A stretch of 64,000 nt of DNA, from the NCBI GenBank assembly GCA_947493955.1, contig CANLSQ010000002.1:62001-126000 (forward strand). Direction: 5' to 3'. Made by a program: the position numbers and the translations under genes. Positions 28,050 to 37,058 of the stretch are shown one piece after another; the stretch's first letter is position 1, and each line of letters starts with the position of its first letter. The notes beneath the pieces are model-generated. The model saw only the letters and a program-made list of their open reading frames with translations. It was not told the origin of the DNA and did not search any database. The DNA is from an uncultured Sphingomonadaceae bacterium (GTDB lineage Bacteria > Pseudomonadota > Alphaproteobacteria > Sphingomonadales > Sphingomonadaceae).

Positions 28050-30128
28050 CTAACCGTTACTGGCTTGGTATTTTTTCAAACCGAAAAATTCCTGAACATC
28101 GCGACTGGAAATTGGCTCACTGATCAAGAATCCCTGTATGTGGTTACATCCCTTCTCTTTCAGAAAAGCCAACTGGCTTGAATTCTCGACGCCCTCCGCA
28201 ACAGTTTGAAAATTTAGTGCAGCACCCAAACCAGTAACCGCACTTATTATCGGTGCCGCTCCTTCCAGCTCGCCTATCTGTGCAACAAAACTTCGGTCGA
28301 TCTTCACGGTATCGAATGGAATAGCGCACAGATAACTCAAGGATGAAAATCCGGTACCGAAATCGTCCAGCGCAATTCTCACCCCGATGCTGCTCAATTT
28401 CTCCAGCATCGCCTTTGTCTGGTCAATATTCTCAATGAAAACGGATTCGGTGATTTCCAGTTCCAAACGGTTGGGGTCCATTTGGTACTTCGCAATGGTC
28501 CGCATTATTTTGGAGATGAAATCCGGATCAATCAACTGTGTAGCCGAGACATTTACAGAGACATTAATTTCATCCGGCCAGAGTGCCGCATGGCGGCAAG
28601 CTTCTGCAACGACCCAATCACCGAGTGACCCGATAGTCCCGGTTTCTTCCGCAATAGGTATGAGTTCGGTAGGAGAAACTTCACCAAGATCAGGATGGTC
28701 CCACCGCAACAAAGCTTCAAACGATTTGATCTGATTGCTTTCGATATTCAATTGTGGCTGGAACAGGAGATACATCTCACCATTGGCTAAAGCCGATTTC
28801 AGATCGCCAGCCAGTTTCGTATGCCGCTTATGCCTTAAGCCGATGTCCTGGTTGAACATAACCGGGATTTTGGGATGCGTCTTTTTTGAGCAGTAAAGCG
28901 CGATATCGGCCTCTTTGGACAATATCTCTTCCGATTTTTTGCCAGCTTTGCCAGCTGTCCAGCCGATACTGGCTGAACATTTCACTTGCCGCGAGCCGAT
29001 GGCAAAAGCACGCGAGAAGCATGATTGAATTTCTTGTACCGTTTTATCGCAATTTAGGGTGTCTCCCTCAACGCGCTTGACGACAGCAAATTCATCACCA
29101 CCAATCCTCGCCACAAGCTCGGTGCCGGCAACGGCTGATAGCCGATCGGCAACCTGTATCAACAGTTCATCGCCAGCCGGATGGCCAAGATCATCGTTCA
29201 CCCGTTTAAAATCATCAAGATCGATAAGCATCAATACTATGCCGCCATCCCCATCCTCAGAGCGATCCTTTTGATTTGTCATCCGGTATATTGTTTCGAC
29301 AAACATTTTTCGGTTTGCGATCCCCGTCAAATCATCAAGCTGGGCCGCCAAACGCAATTTTTCTTCCAGTTGGAACTTATCGGTCACATCCTGGCAAACA
29401 CCAATAATCGATGTCAGTTTGCCATTCTCGAACTGGGGCTCTCCGATATTGCGAACCCTCTTCTGTTGATTGTTGGCTGTCACAAAACCAGTTTCCAAAT
29501 CAAATGCCGTCTGACTTTCTATGGCTTGCTTGATCGTCTCGGTCAGACGCGATTTTTCATGACCCGGATAAAATTCCAGCATTTTGTCCATAGGAGGGAC
29601 CGGACCCTGTGGAAGGTCATGGATGGCGAAAATCTGCTCAGACCAGAAAAGCTGATAGCTATGTACGTCGAGCCGCCATGTACCAATTTGAGCAATCTGT
29701 TCTGCTTTGCGGAACAAGCGATTGGCGTTGTCGATTTCGATCTGCATTGCCTTTTGCCCGCTTACATCGAAACACAAACCGACAAAACCTAGCGGGGTAT
29801 CATCTTCGTCTCCATAGGGGCTGCTAAGAGCGGAAATCCAGACTGATTCACCATTTGGTTTTTGGAACCGAAACTCCAGGCTAAACACCTGGTCATTTCG
29901 AACCGCCCTGTCCCATTCCGCCAACACATGCTCCCTGTCGTCGGGATGAAGAGCATTTGCCCAACCATATTCATGAGCTTCTGCAGCGCTCAGTCCGGAA
30001 AGCGCCATCCAAGACTGATTGACATATGTACAACTGCCCGAACAATCTGTCAGAAAAATGCCGGCCGGAGAGATATCTGCCAGGCTCTTGAAACGCAGTC
30101 CGTCCCTTTGAATGTCAATATTGTCCAT
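28050..30128 (-). CDS. PAS-PAS-GGDEF-EAL cyclic-di-GMP signalling protein
   Basis: A 692-residue cytoplasmic sensor that can make or break cyclic di-GMP. Two PAS domains (about 14-125 and 140-250) are followed by a GGDEF domain with an intact IGGDEF motif (342-347) and an EAL domain with an intact EALLRW (471-476), DDFGTGFSSLSYL and KIDRSFV. Because both active sites look complete, activity may switch with the PAS ligand. No membrane helices are present. It faces the helix-hairpin-helix gene tail to tail with a nine-base gap. The sensed signal is unknown. Confidence 0.95.
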   Translation of the reverse strand: MDNIDIQRDGLRFKSLADISPAGIFLTDCSGSCTYVNQSWMALSGLSAAEAHEYGWANALHPDDREHVLAEWDRAVRNDQVFSLEFRFQKPNGESVWISALSSPYGDEDDTPLGFVGLCFDVSGQKAMQIEIDNANRLFRKAEQIAQIGTWRLDVHSYQLFWSEQIFAIHDLPQGPVPPMDKMLEFYPGHEKSRLTETIKQAIESQTAFDLETGFVTANNQQKRVRNIGEPQFENGKLTSIIGVCQDVTDKFQLEEKLRLAAQLDDLTGIANRKMFVETIYRMTNQKDRSEDGDGGIVLMLIDLDDFKRVNDDLGHPAGDELLIQVADRLSAVAGTELVARIGGDEFAVVKRVEGDTLNCDKTVQEIQSCFSRAFAIGSRQVKCSASIGWTAGKAGKKSEEILSKEADIALYCSKKTHPKIPVMFNQDIGLRHKRHTKLAGDLKSALANGEMYLLFQPQLNIESNQIKSFEALLRWDHPDLGEVSPTELIPIAEETGTIGSLGDWVVAEACRHAALWPDEINVSVNVSATQLIDPDFISKIMRTIAKYQMDPNRLELEITESVFIENIDQTKAMLEKLSSIGVRIALDDFGTGFSSLSYLCAIPFDTVKIDRSFVAQIGELEGAAPIISAVTGLGAALNFQTVAEGVENSSQLAFLKEKGCNHIQGFLISEPISSRDVQEFFGLKKYQASNG

Positions 30129-30260
30129 ATAGCAATTGAACGGTTATTCCGCGCTTTGCTTAAGTATCTATGGCCAGCTTTTCACTGCTCTCGGGAAGTC
30201 CGAATTTTCATTTGCGTGACATGGCTTCAAAGGGGCGCCCAACCAAGTCAGAGCGATGCG

Positions 30261-31073
30261 CTAATGCCCCATCAGCAAAGGGATTTTCGTATCATTGAGC
30301 AGATTTTTCGTCACACCGCCGAATAAGGTCTCCCGCAATCGGCTATGTCCATAGGCCCCCATGATGAGGGCAACTGCATTCTGACCCATGGCGAAACCCC
30401 CAATGATGTCAGAAGCTTCACTCCCTTTTCCCTTTAGTTCATGCAATGTGGTCGAAACACCATGTCTCGCCAAAAAAGTCGAAGCGGCAGTGTGCGGGAA
30501 GTCTACGTCTTCATCGCCAACGGTGACGATATGGACATCGTTAGCCATTTTTAGCATCGGCAAGGCTAATCGCAAAGCCTTGGCGGCTTCAGCAGACCCG
30601 TTCCATGCCACCACTATCGGCCCCTGACAGTCGAAGGACATATTTTCAGTGGGAACAACCAAGACAGCACAATGAGCGTGCACCGCGACATCGCCTGCTA
30701 TTGGCAGAGGTTCATCACCGGCATTCCGTTTGCCATATGATTGACTGAGGACGACCAGATCAGCAAGGCGACTCCGTTCAGTGAGCAATGTTGCCGGATC
30801 GCCGAGACCGGTTTGCCAGTCCCAAGACACGTCCTCCTCCTTCAGGTGCTTTTCTATCTTTTCCCGATGAGCGCGTTCTGCCGCATCCATATCTTCAAAA
30901 TTGATGCCCGTGACAAAATCACCGCCCATCGGCCCAAAAGACATTGGCGCAAATTGCGTCGTCGGCTGCACGCAGGTCAGATGACCTTCATTACTGCGAG
31001 CGATGTCGAGCGCGACCTGCAAGCGCGATTCAAATCCGCTATCTTCAAACACATGCAATAATATCGTTTTCAA
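30261..31073 (-). CDS. Universal stress protein, tandem Usp domains
   Basis: A 270-residue cytoplasmic protein with two Usp domains. The second contains the nucleotide-binding pattern GAYGHSRLRETLFGGVT, and the first is more divergent. Usp proteins bind ATP and support survival under stress or oxygen limitation. I place the start at TTG 31073, giving MKTILLHVFED, because GGGAG lies just upstream; an ATG six codons earlier (31091) has a poor site. A possible FNR-type site (31140-31153) lies 67 bases upstream, which would fit expression at low oxygen together with the cbb3 oxidase. Confidence 0.88.
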   Translation of the reverse strand: MKTILLHVFEDSGFESRLQVALDIARSNEGHLTCVQPTTQFAPMSFGPMGGDFVTGINFEDMDAAERAHREKIEKHLKEEDVSWDWQTGLGDPATLLTERSRLADLVVLSQSYGKRNAGDEPLPIAGDVAVHAHCAVLVVPTENMSFDCQGPIVVAWNGSAEAAKALRLALPMLKMANDVHIVTVGDEDVDFPHTAASTFLARHGVSTTLHELKGKGSEASDIIGGFAMGQNAVALIMGAYGHSRLRETLFGGVTKNLLNDTKIPLLMGH

Positions 31074-31139
31074 GGCTTCTCTCCCGGTCATTCCGTTGCA
31101 ACGAAAAAAGCGATTATCGGCCTGTCATTTGGCGCAGCA

Positions 31140-31153
31140 TTGATCTGGCGCAA
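31140..31153. promoter_or_regulatory. Possible FNR/FixK-type site upstream of the Usp gene
   Basis: TTGATCTGGCGCAA resembles the FNR consensus TTGAT-N4-ATCAA, with a perfect left half and a degenerate right half (CGCAA). It is an imperfect match, supported mainly by its position upstream of a Usp gene and by the Fnr-type regulator elsewhere in the window. Confidence 0.35.
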
Positions 31154-31195
31154 AATATCCTGGGATTATTTATCGGCTTTGACCCAATCAGGCGT

Positions 31196-31702
31196 TCAGC
31201 TGATTTCCACCATATCATCCGGCATTAGTTGCGGCAACAAACGGTCCATATCTGAACGCGCAATTGCGACACAACCTTCGGTTGGTTTGGCATCATTCCA
31301 GATATGGAGGAAAATTGCGCTGCCTTTGCCCGGGTCGGGCGGCGCATCGTTGTGCCCCAAAGCAACAATCACATCATAAAGTGGATCATCGCGGATCAGG
31401 TTTTCCGCGCTAAAGCCATGAGGCAATCGCACCGGCCGATTATAAGATGGATCAGACGGATCATCGGACCAACCATCCTGCCGGCCAATCCAGCGCCAGG
31501 GCAATTTGACCGCCGATGAAGGAAAGCTTCGACCGGGGCGAAAGAAAACGGTACGAATGGGCCATCGCCCCAGCGGTGTGCAACCATCACCCTCTTGCTT
31601 CTGTTCAGAAGGGCAGGCTCCCGAGCGTCCAATGGCGCAATCCATTATCTCATCATGGAATGTGAGCTTCCGTGACTGCGTATCAACTTGCAGGACGTTC
31701 AA
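31196..31702 (-). CDS. L,D-transpeptidase (YkuD) family protein
   Basis: A 168-residue protein with the YkuD active-site segment HIWNDAKPTEGCVAIA: His and Cys are both present. L,D-transpeptidases make 3-3 cross-links in peptidoglycan or attach proteins to it. Unusually, no signal peptide is visible, so either export is non-standard or it acts otherwise. It starts with TTG whose last two bases are the first two of the ribA TGA stop, implying translational coupling to ribA. Last gene of xthA-ribA-ldt. Confidence 0.82.
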   Translation of the reverse strand: MNVLQVDTQSRKLTFHDEIMDCAIGRSGACPSEQKQEGDGCTPLGRWPIRTVFFRPGRSFPSSAVKLPWRWIGRQDGWSDDPSDPSYNRPVRLPHGFSAENLIRDDPLYDVIVALGHNDAPPDPGKGSAIFLHIWNDAKPTEGCVAIARSDMDRLLPQLMPDDMVEIS

Positions 31703-32775
31703 AGCTTATGACCTGTACGATCCCTTTTGGTGTCGAGATAGAATTCGTTGTGCGGATTGGCGGTGATTTGCACCGGCAGGCGTTCATCAACAGCTATTCC
31801 GCAACCTTGCAGGCCTTCGACCTTTTCCGGATTATTGGTCAGTAGCTTTACCGTGGGAATATTGAGCAATTCCAACATCCGTGCGGCGATCGAGAAATCC
31901 CGGGCATCTATGGCAAAGCCAAGCCGCTGGTTGGCGTCAACCGTATCAAAACCTTGATCTTGCAAAGCATAGGCGCGCAGCTTGTTGATCAAACCGATTC
32001 CGCGTCCTTCCTGGCGTAAATATAGCAGCACACCCCAGTTGGCTTCGCTCATCCGGGCCAGTGCAGTGTGGAGTTGAGGTCCGCAATCGCATTTCAGACT
32101 GCCCAGAACATCACCGGTCAGGCATTCGCTATGCAGCCGCACGATCGGCGTCGTATCATCGCGTTCGCCGACGACCAAGGCAACATGATCGGTGGAATCA
32201 GCATCACTGCGAAACCCGTAAATATGGGCCTTTGTATTGGCGGCAACGGGTAATTTGGCATGAGCGCTGATGACCAGCGCGTTGGAGTCGGCATAGGTCT
32301 CTGCGTCTTCGATACGCAACCGGTCTTCCGCCGGTTCGTCTACCACTAAAAAGGCTGGCAGCAATCCACCATGCCGCGCCAGCTCCATAGCCGCTTTGGC
32401 CGCTTCAGGATGGTTTAGTTCTTCGCTACGGAAAGGGCCTTTCATTGGGTGCTGCATATCGAGCACGGGATCAACTATCGCCATAATCTCTGCAGCATTG
32501 ACCGGCCCCGGCAGGCTGATTTGAACCGGTAGTGCTGGATCAGCAGCAGCGCGCTGGTTCAGCAACTTCAGTGTATCAGCCCGGCTTGACGAGATCAGCA
32601 ACGTAATATTGGCCTGTGAAGATAGATACTGATCAAGATCGGTGGTTTCGACAGGAAGCAGGTTCAGCATTCCGCCATCTATTTCAATGCCTATTGGCCA
32701 ACCCCGGCGCAGCGCATCTATTGCTCTCGCAGCGCGCCTCGCGCCTGTTGAGTCAAAGGCAGCAGGGGACGTCAT
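31699..32775 (-). CDS. ribA: GTP cyclohydrolase II with degenerate N-terminal extension
   Basis: First enzyme of riboflavin synthesis, converting GTP to a diaminopyrimidine. The C-terminal 200 residues carry the zinc motif HSECLTGDVLGSLKCDCGPQ, the catalytic RQEGRGIGLINKL and LLTNNPEKVEGL. The 358-residue length includes about 150 N-terminal residues (RAIDALRRGWPIGIEIDGG onward) that look like a remnant of the RibB half of RibBA. The RibB acidic DDEDRENEGD-type motif is missing, so this half is probably inactive and a separate ribB is expected elsewhere. The ATG abuts the xthA stop (TGAATG). Confidence 0.93.
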   Translation of the reverse strand: MTSPAAFDSTGARRAARAIDALRRGWPIGIEIDGGMLNLLPVETTDLDQYLSSQANITLLISSSRADTLKLLNQRAAADPALPVQISLPGPVNAAEIMAIVDPVLDMQHPMKGPFRSEELNHPEAAKAAMELARHGGLLPAFLVVDEPAEDRLRIEDAETYADSNALVISAHAKLPVAANTKAHIYGFRSDADSTDHVALVVGERDDTTPIVRLHSECLTGDVLGSLKCDCGPQLHTALARMSEANWGVLLYLRQEGRGIGLINKLRAYALQDQGFDTVDANQRLGFAIDARDFSIAARMLELLNIPTVKLLTNNPEKVEGLQGCGIAVDERLPVQITANPHNEFYLDTKRDRTGHKL

Positions 32776-33570
32776 TCAAAACTTGAACTCCGTTATGAGA
32801 GGCGCGTGGTCCGACGGTTTGGTCCAGCCACGAGCGTCTTCATGAACAATATGGCTGGTCGCCTTGTTGGCCAGCTCCGGGCTAACCCAGACATGATCCA
32901 ACCGGCGCCCCTTATCCGAGGCCCGCCAGTCCCGGGCGCGGTAACTCCACCATGTATAAAGCCGCTCGGGATCCGGAATGAATTTACGGCCGATATCAAC
33001 CCAGTCATGAGCGGCCTGCAATTTGGCCATCACTTCAATTTCTATCTGCGTATGACTGACCACATTGATCAGTTGTTTGTGGCTCCAGACATCCGCTTCG
33101 AGCGGCGCCACGTTGAAATCACCCAGCAGAATCGTTGGTGTGTCAAGCGCTGCGGACCAGTCCGTCATCCGCTGGTAGAAATCCAGTTTTTGACCAAATT
33201 TCGGGTTTTCATCACGATCAGGAATCTCACCGCCTGCCGGGATGTAGACATTCTCAATGCGCACGCCATTTTCCAGACGCGCGCCGACGTGGCGAGCCTC
33301 GCCATTGGCCTGCCAGTCAAATCGTTCATCTTTATGGAGCGGCACTCGGCTGATCATCGCAACGCCATGATGCATAGGCTGACCGTTTAATATCAGGTGA
33401 TTATAGCCCAGCTGGCGAAAAACACCTTCCGGGAACTGGTCATCACGGACCTTGGTTTCCTGCAGACAAAGCACATCGGGGGCTTCTTCCTTCAAGAATC
33501 GCTCAACAATTTCGATTCGGGCGCGGACGCTGTTAATGTTCCAGCTAACGACTTTCAGGGTATCACTCAT
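32776..33570 (-). CDS. xthA: Exodeoxyribonuclease III (AP endonuclease)
   Basis: A 264-residue base-excision-repair enzyme that cuts DNA at abasic sites and degrades 3' ends. Family motifs are visible: SWNINSVRAR, CLQETKVRDDQFP, LLGDFNVAP, and the final RLDHVWVSPELA with SDHAPLITEF. The start at 33570 follows AGGGA; the open frame 20 codons further upstream is not favoured. It heads an operon with ribA and the L,D-transpeptidase with no gaps. Confidence 0.95.
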   Translation of the reverse strand: MSDTLKVVSWNINSVRARIEIVERFLKEEAPDVLCLQETKVRDDQFPEGVFRQLGYNHLILNGQPMHHGVAMISRVPLHKDERFDWQANGEARHVGARLENGVRIENVYIPAGGEIPDRDENPKFGQKLDFYQRMTDWSAALDTPTILLGDFNVAPLEADVWSHKQLINVVSHTQIEIEVMAKLQAAHDWVDIGRKFIPDPERLYTWWSYRARDWRASDKGRRLDHVWVSPELANKATSHIVHEDARGWTKPSDHAPLITEFKF

Positions 33571-33652
33571 CGCTAAATCCCTAGCCATGATAACCGGAAA
33601 ACCCAAGCCAAAAGCCCGACCAATTCTCATATTTTTTGATAGGTTAAAGACG

Positions 33653-33690
33653 AAAAACCCTCACCTCCGGGGGCATTTAGGAGGTGAGGG
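33653..33690 (-). terminator. Rho-independent terminator downstream of lolA / 3' end of candidate sRNA
   Basis: On the minus strand an 11-pair perfect stem, CCCTCACCTCC with GGAGGTGAGGG, and an 11-base loop are followed by TTTTT. It lies about 170 bases past the lolA stop and would insulate xthA. Confidence 0.9.
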
Positions 33691-33778
33691 CTAACTCGCG
33701 TTCGTCACGCATAGGATGGTCCGAAGTTTATATAATCAGGTAACAGGGGGAAAACCTGATCGCCTCATCTCATCCTGT
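33653..33778 (-). ncRNA. Candidate structured small RNA downstream of lolA
   Basis: The region between the lolA stop and the terminator can fold on the minus strand. A closing stem pairs ACAGGATG (33778-33771) with CATCCTAT (33718-33711), with one wobble. It encloses a hairpin, ATCAGGT (33760-33754) with ACCTGAT (33741-33735). A GCGT/ACGC mini-hairpin follows, then the terminator, whose arm contains the anti-Shine-Dalgarno-like CACCTCCT. A TATAAC box (33788-33783) would place the 5' end near the closing stem. No known family is recognised; it may be an independent sRNA or a processed 3' end of lolA mRNA. Confidence 0.4.
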
Positions 33779-33858
33779 AACCGTTATAGAACCGCGTTTC
33801 TGTCGCTTAGATGAACAAAAGCTGTCAGGGCTTCCGCTGGTCGAGGCCGCGCCTCCGT

Positions 33859-34488
33859 TCATCGCCTACCGCGTCTTTTTCGGCGCGGATCAGTCCATTT
33901 GAAAGCGTTGTTGGCTACGGGAACGCCGAATTTTTGATCGGAAAGCCGAATTGATGTCCGATTATTCTTCGAATCGAGAGATACCCAGCCATCCAGGCGT
34001 AGACCTGCAGGGGCGCCGGCGATCTTGGTAAAAACCATTGTAATCACGCCATATTCAGGCCGTTTCGGGTCACGCACCTCAACGCTCAACACATCTGGAT
34101 TACGAGTCGGGATGATTTTTCCATATTTGGATAAATCCCGTTCAGGATTGAGCAGCGCGCCCAATGGGCTGTTCCTTATCGGCCAACGTTGAACCTGATT
34201 CACCTCATAATCTATCATCGTCAACGCCTTGCCGTCTCCGACAATCAGCAAATTCGCTTCCTTGCCATATTGAAAGCGTATCCGGCCCGGTTGTTTCAGC
34301 GTCAGTTTTCCGGGCAATAGCCGCCCACTGCGGTCAGTTTGCGTGAAATTAGCGGTCATGGTGGTCATGGCGCGCAAATGGGCTGAAATCGCGTTGATAT
34401 CATCCGCGGGACTTTGCTGGGCTGTCGCTGGCACGCTGGCGGTAAACGCCAAAGGCGCAGCTGCGAGCAGAAAAGCAAATCTCAACAT
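33859..34488 (-). CDS. lolA: Outer-membrane lipoprotein carrier protein LolA
   Basis: Periplasmic carrier that takes lipoproteins from LolCDE to the outer membrane. A signal peptide (about residues 1-23, ATAQ) is followed by MTANFTQTDRSGRLLPGKLTLKQPGRIRF, the characteristic LolA-like start of the hydrophobic half-barrel. The 209-residue length is normal. A basic tail (DPRRKRRGRR) ends the protein. AGGAG lies eight bases before the ATG. It follows ftsK by 71 bases on the same strand, a common arrangement in alphaproteobacteria. Confidence 0.92.
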   Translation of the reverse strand: MLRFAFLLAAAPLAFTASVPATAQQSPADDINAISAHLRAMTTMTANFTQTDRSGRLLPGKLTLKQPGRIRFQYGKEANLLIVGDGKALTMIDYEVNQVQRWPIRNSPLGALLNPERDLSKYGKIIPTRNPDVLSVEVRDPKRPEYGVITMVFTKIAGAPAGLRLDGWVSLDSKNNRTSIRLSDQKFGVPVANNAFKWTDPRRKRRGRR

Positions 34489-34559
34489 ATTGAAAACTCC
34501 TGAAAAATCTCCGCTACGCCTAACAAGAAGCGATTGAACATCACCTGAATTGTCGCCTT

Positions 34560-36863
34560 TTAGATCACTTCACCATTTTGATCGCGCAGCACTTCCCGGC
34601 GGCCAATATGGTTGGGCGGGCTAATAAACTGGTCATCTTCCATCCGGTCGATGATACGCGCTGCTGTATTATAACCGATTCTAAGCTGCCGCTGGAGCCA
34701 GCTGGTCGAGACTTTCTGGCTTTCAAAGACTATCTGGCAGGCCTGCGCATATTGCCGGTCCTCCTTGCTGTCGGAAAGATCTGCGCCATCCAGAGCATAG
34801 CTGCCATCTTCCGGCTCTTCGGTTACCGCCTGAATATATTCCGGTGATCCTTGCGCGCGCCAATGATCGGCGATCAGGCGGACTTCGTCATCGGACACAA
34901 ATGGGCCATGGACACGGGTCAGCTGTTTGCCGCCCGGCATATAAAGCATGTCACCTTTGCCGAGAAGCTGTTCGGCGCCCTGTTCGCCAAGGATAGTACG
35001 CGAATCAATCTTGGACGTCACATGGAAACTGATCCGTGTCGGCAGATTAGCCTTGATAACACCAGTAATAACGTCAACCGATGGTCGCTGGGTTGCCATG
35101 ATAAGATGGATACCAGCCGCCCGTGCTTTCTGGGCAAGCCTCTGGATGAGGAATTCAACCTCTTTACCGGCGGTCATCATCAGATCAGCAAGCTCATCCA
35201 CGATGATCACTATTTGCGGTAGGACTTCATAATCCAGCTGTTCTTCTTCGTAGATGGGCCGCGATGTTTCCGGATCATAGCCGGTCTGGACCTTGCGGCC
35301 CAATGGCTCACCCTTTGCTTTGGCAGCTTTGACCTTCTCATTATAGTTGGCGAGATTGCGCACCGAGATGGACGACATCATCCGGTAGCGTTCCTCCATT
35401 TGCTCCACCGCCCATTTTAGTGCGCGGACAGCCTTGGCCGGTTCGGTTACAACAGGCGACAGCAAATGCGGGATATCGTCATAGGTGCTGAGTTCCAGCA
35501 TCTTCGGATCGATCATGATCATTTTGCACTGATCCGGCGTCATCCGGTAAAGCAGCGATACGATCATACAGTTAAGGCCAACGGATTTACCGGAACCCGT
35601 CGTACCCGCGATCAACAGATGCGGCATCGGCGCAAGATCAGCAATTACCGGGTCACCGGAGATATTCTTGCCGAGAATGATTGGAAGCTGACCGGTTTGA
35701 TCCTGAAAACTGTCGCTGCCGATCATTTCATGCAGAACAACGGATTCACGCTGTGCGTTAGGCAGTTCAATACCCATGACGGTTCGGCCCGGTATCGCGG
35801 CCACACGGGCGGAAAGCGCGGACATATTTCGTGCAATATCTTCGGCAAGCTGGATCACGCGGCTTGCTTTGATGCCAGGAGCAGGCTCCAGTTCATACAT
35901 AGTCACCACAGGCCCCGGCCGCACGGCGTTGATTGTGCCCTTCACATGAAAATCGTCGAGAACGGATTCAAGCAAACGCGCATTGCGTTCCAGTCCGGCC
36001 TTGTCGATGACATTATTGGCTTCTTCGGGCCGCGGTGTCAGAAGATCGATTGATGGCAGCGAGTAGGGGCCAAAGAAATCGCCTTGTTTACCGCTCGATA
36101 GGCTCGCTTTTTTAGGAGGCAGCGCCCGGTCGCTAATTTCCGGCGGCGGCCGGTTATCCGGTTTGACTTCTTTGCGTGGAGCGGGCGGCTTTTTCGGTTT
36201 CGCTGGGGCAGCGCCCTCAGGCTCGATAACCAGGCCGCTATCTTCTTCAGCCGATTTGAAGCGCGGCAATTTGATCTGGGGCATGGACAACAGAGGCTGG
36301 TCGAGCCGCAAGCTAAAATAACCAAGCACTAGACCGCCGGTTACAGTGATCGCTGTCAACACACCCGAAACAACGCCGCTCCAGCTCTCTGAAATAGCGG
36401 TCAAACCAGCATTGATACCTTTGGCAGAAACCATGCCGGCAAGTCCGCCCCAGCCCGATGGCAAATCCGCCTGACTGTCAGGAAACCACAATGACAAACC
36501 CGTTCCGATCAGAAAAGCAGCAAGCAAACACCAAAGCAGTTGTTTTTTCCACTCAACCTGCGGAATATCGCGCCACAAGCGATTGGCGAAAATCAATATC
36601 AGCGGCAGGAATAATATCACCGGAACACCTATCAGAGACAAAAGCAGGTCAGAACTGTAAGATCCGGCAATGCCCATCCAGTTATGCTCGACGCTGCCAG
36701 CCGCAGTATTCAACGAAGGATCGCTGGGCGAATAGCTCACAAAAGCAAGAAACAGAAAAACGGCCACGAGGCTTAGGAAAACGGCACCGATCAGCGCGCC
36801 GCTGCGTAGCAGGCTGGCCCGCATCACTTCTCGCCAATTGGCTTCCTTTGCTTTTCCGGCCAT
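34560..36863 (-). CDS. ftsK: DNA translocase FtsK
   Basis: A 767-residue septal DNA pump that segregates chromosome termini and activates XerCD. The N-terminal part has about four membrane helices (residues 20-190), then a proline/lysine-rich linker, then the RecA-like motor with Walker A GTTGSGKS (420-427) and Walker B IVIIVDELADLM. A C-terminal winged-helix gamma domain (SWLQRQLRIGYNTAARIIDRM) reads the KOPS sequences. Shorter linker than E. coli FtsK, as usual in alphaproteobacteria. Followed by lolA. Confidence 0.96.
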   Translation of the reverse strand: MAGKAKEANWREVMRASLLRSGALIGAVFLSLVAVFLFLAFVSYSPSDPSLNTAAGSVEHNWMGIAGSYSSDLLLSLIGVPVILFLPLILIFANRLWRDIPQVEWKKQLLWCLLAAFLIGTGLSLWFPDSQADLPSGWGGLAGMVSAKGINAGLTAISESWSGVVSGVLTAITVTGGLVLGYFSLRLDQPLLSMPQIKLPRFKSAEEDSGLVIEPEGAAPAKPKKPPAPRKEVKPDNRPPPEISDRALPPKKASLSSGKQGDFFGPYSLPSIDLLTPRPEEANNVIDKAGLERNARLLESVLDDFHVKGTINAVRPGPVVTMYELEPAPGIKASRVIQLAEDIARNMSALSARVAAIPGRTVMGIELPNAQRESVVLHEMIGSDSFQDQTGQLPIILGKNISGDPVIADLAPMPHLLIAGTTGSGKSVGLNCMIVSLLYRMTPDQCKMIMIDPKMLELSTYDDIPHLLSPVVTEPAKAVRALKWAVEQMEERYRMMSSISVRNLANYNEKVKAAKAKGEPLGRKVQTGYDPETSRPIYEEEQLDYEVLPQIVIIVDELADLMMTAGKEVEFLIQRLAQKARAAGIHLIMATQRPSVDVITGVIKANLPTRISFHVTSKIDSRTILGEQGAEQLLGKGDMLYMPGGKQLTRVHGPFVSDDEVRLIADHWRAQGSPEYIQAVTEEPEDGSYALDGADLSDSKEDRQYAQACQIVFESQKVSTSWLQRQLRIGYNTAARIIDRMEDDQFISPPNHIGRREVLRDQNGEVI

Positions 36864-37058
36864 TTTCTACTCCCGGGGTCTGTCCATCTGGGTACAAATG
36901 GCCAAACCCGTATTAACTATCGTTTCCTTTGCGCGAATCGGTGACTCCGCGTCAAGTTTTCCGGCAAGTTTGTTGATGATAATTTACCCGAACAGCTTTC
37001 TTTTCGATCCGCTGGTGCTTATCCTGTGGACAGCGAACGACAAGATAGAGGCGCGAAT

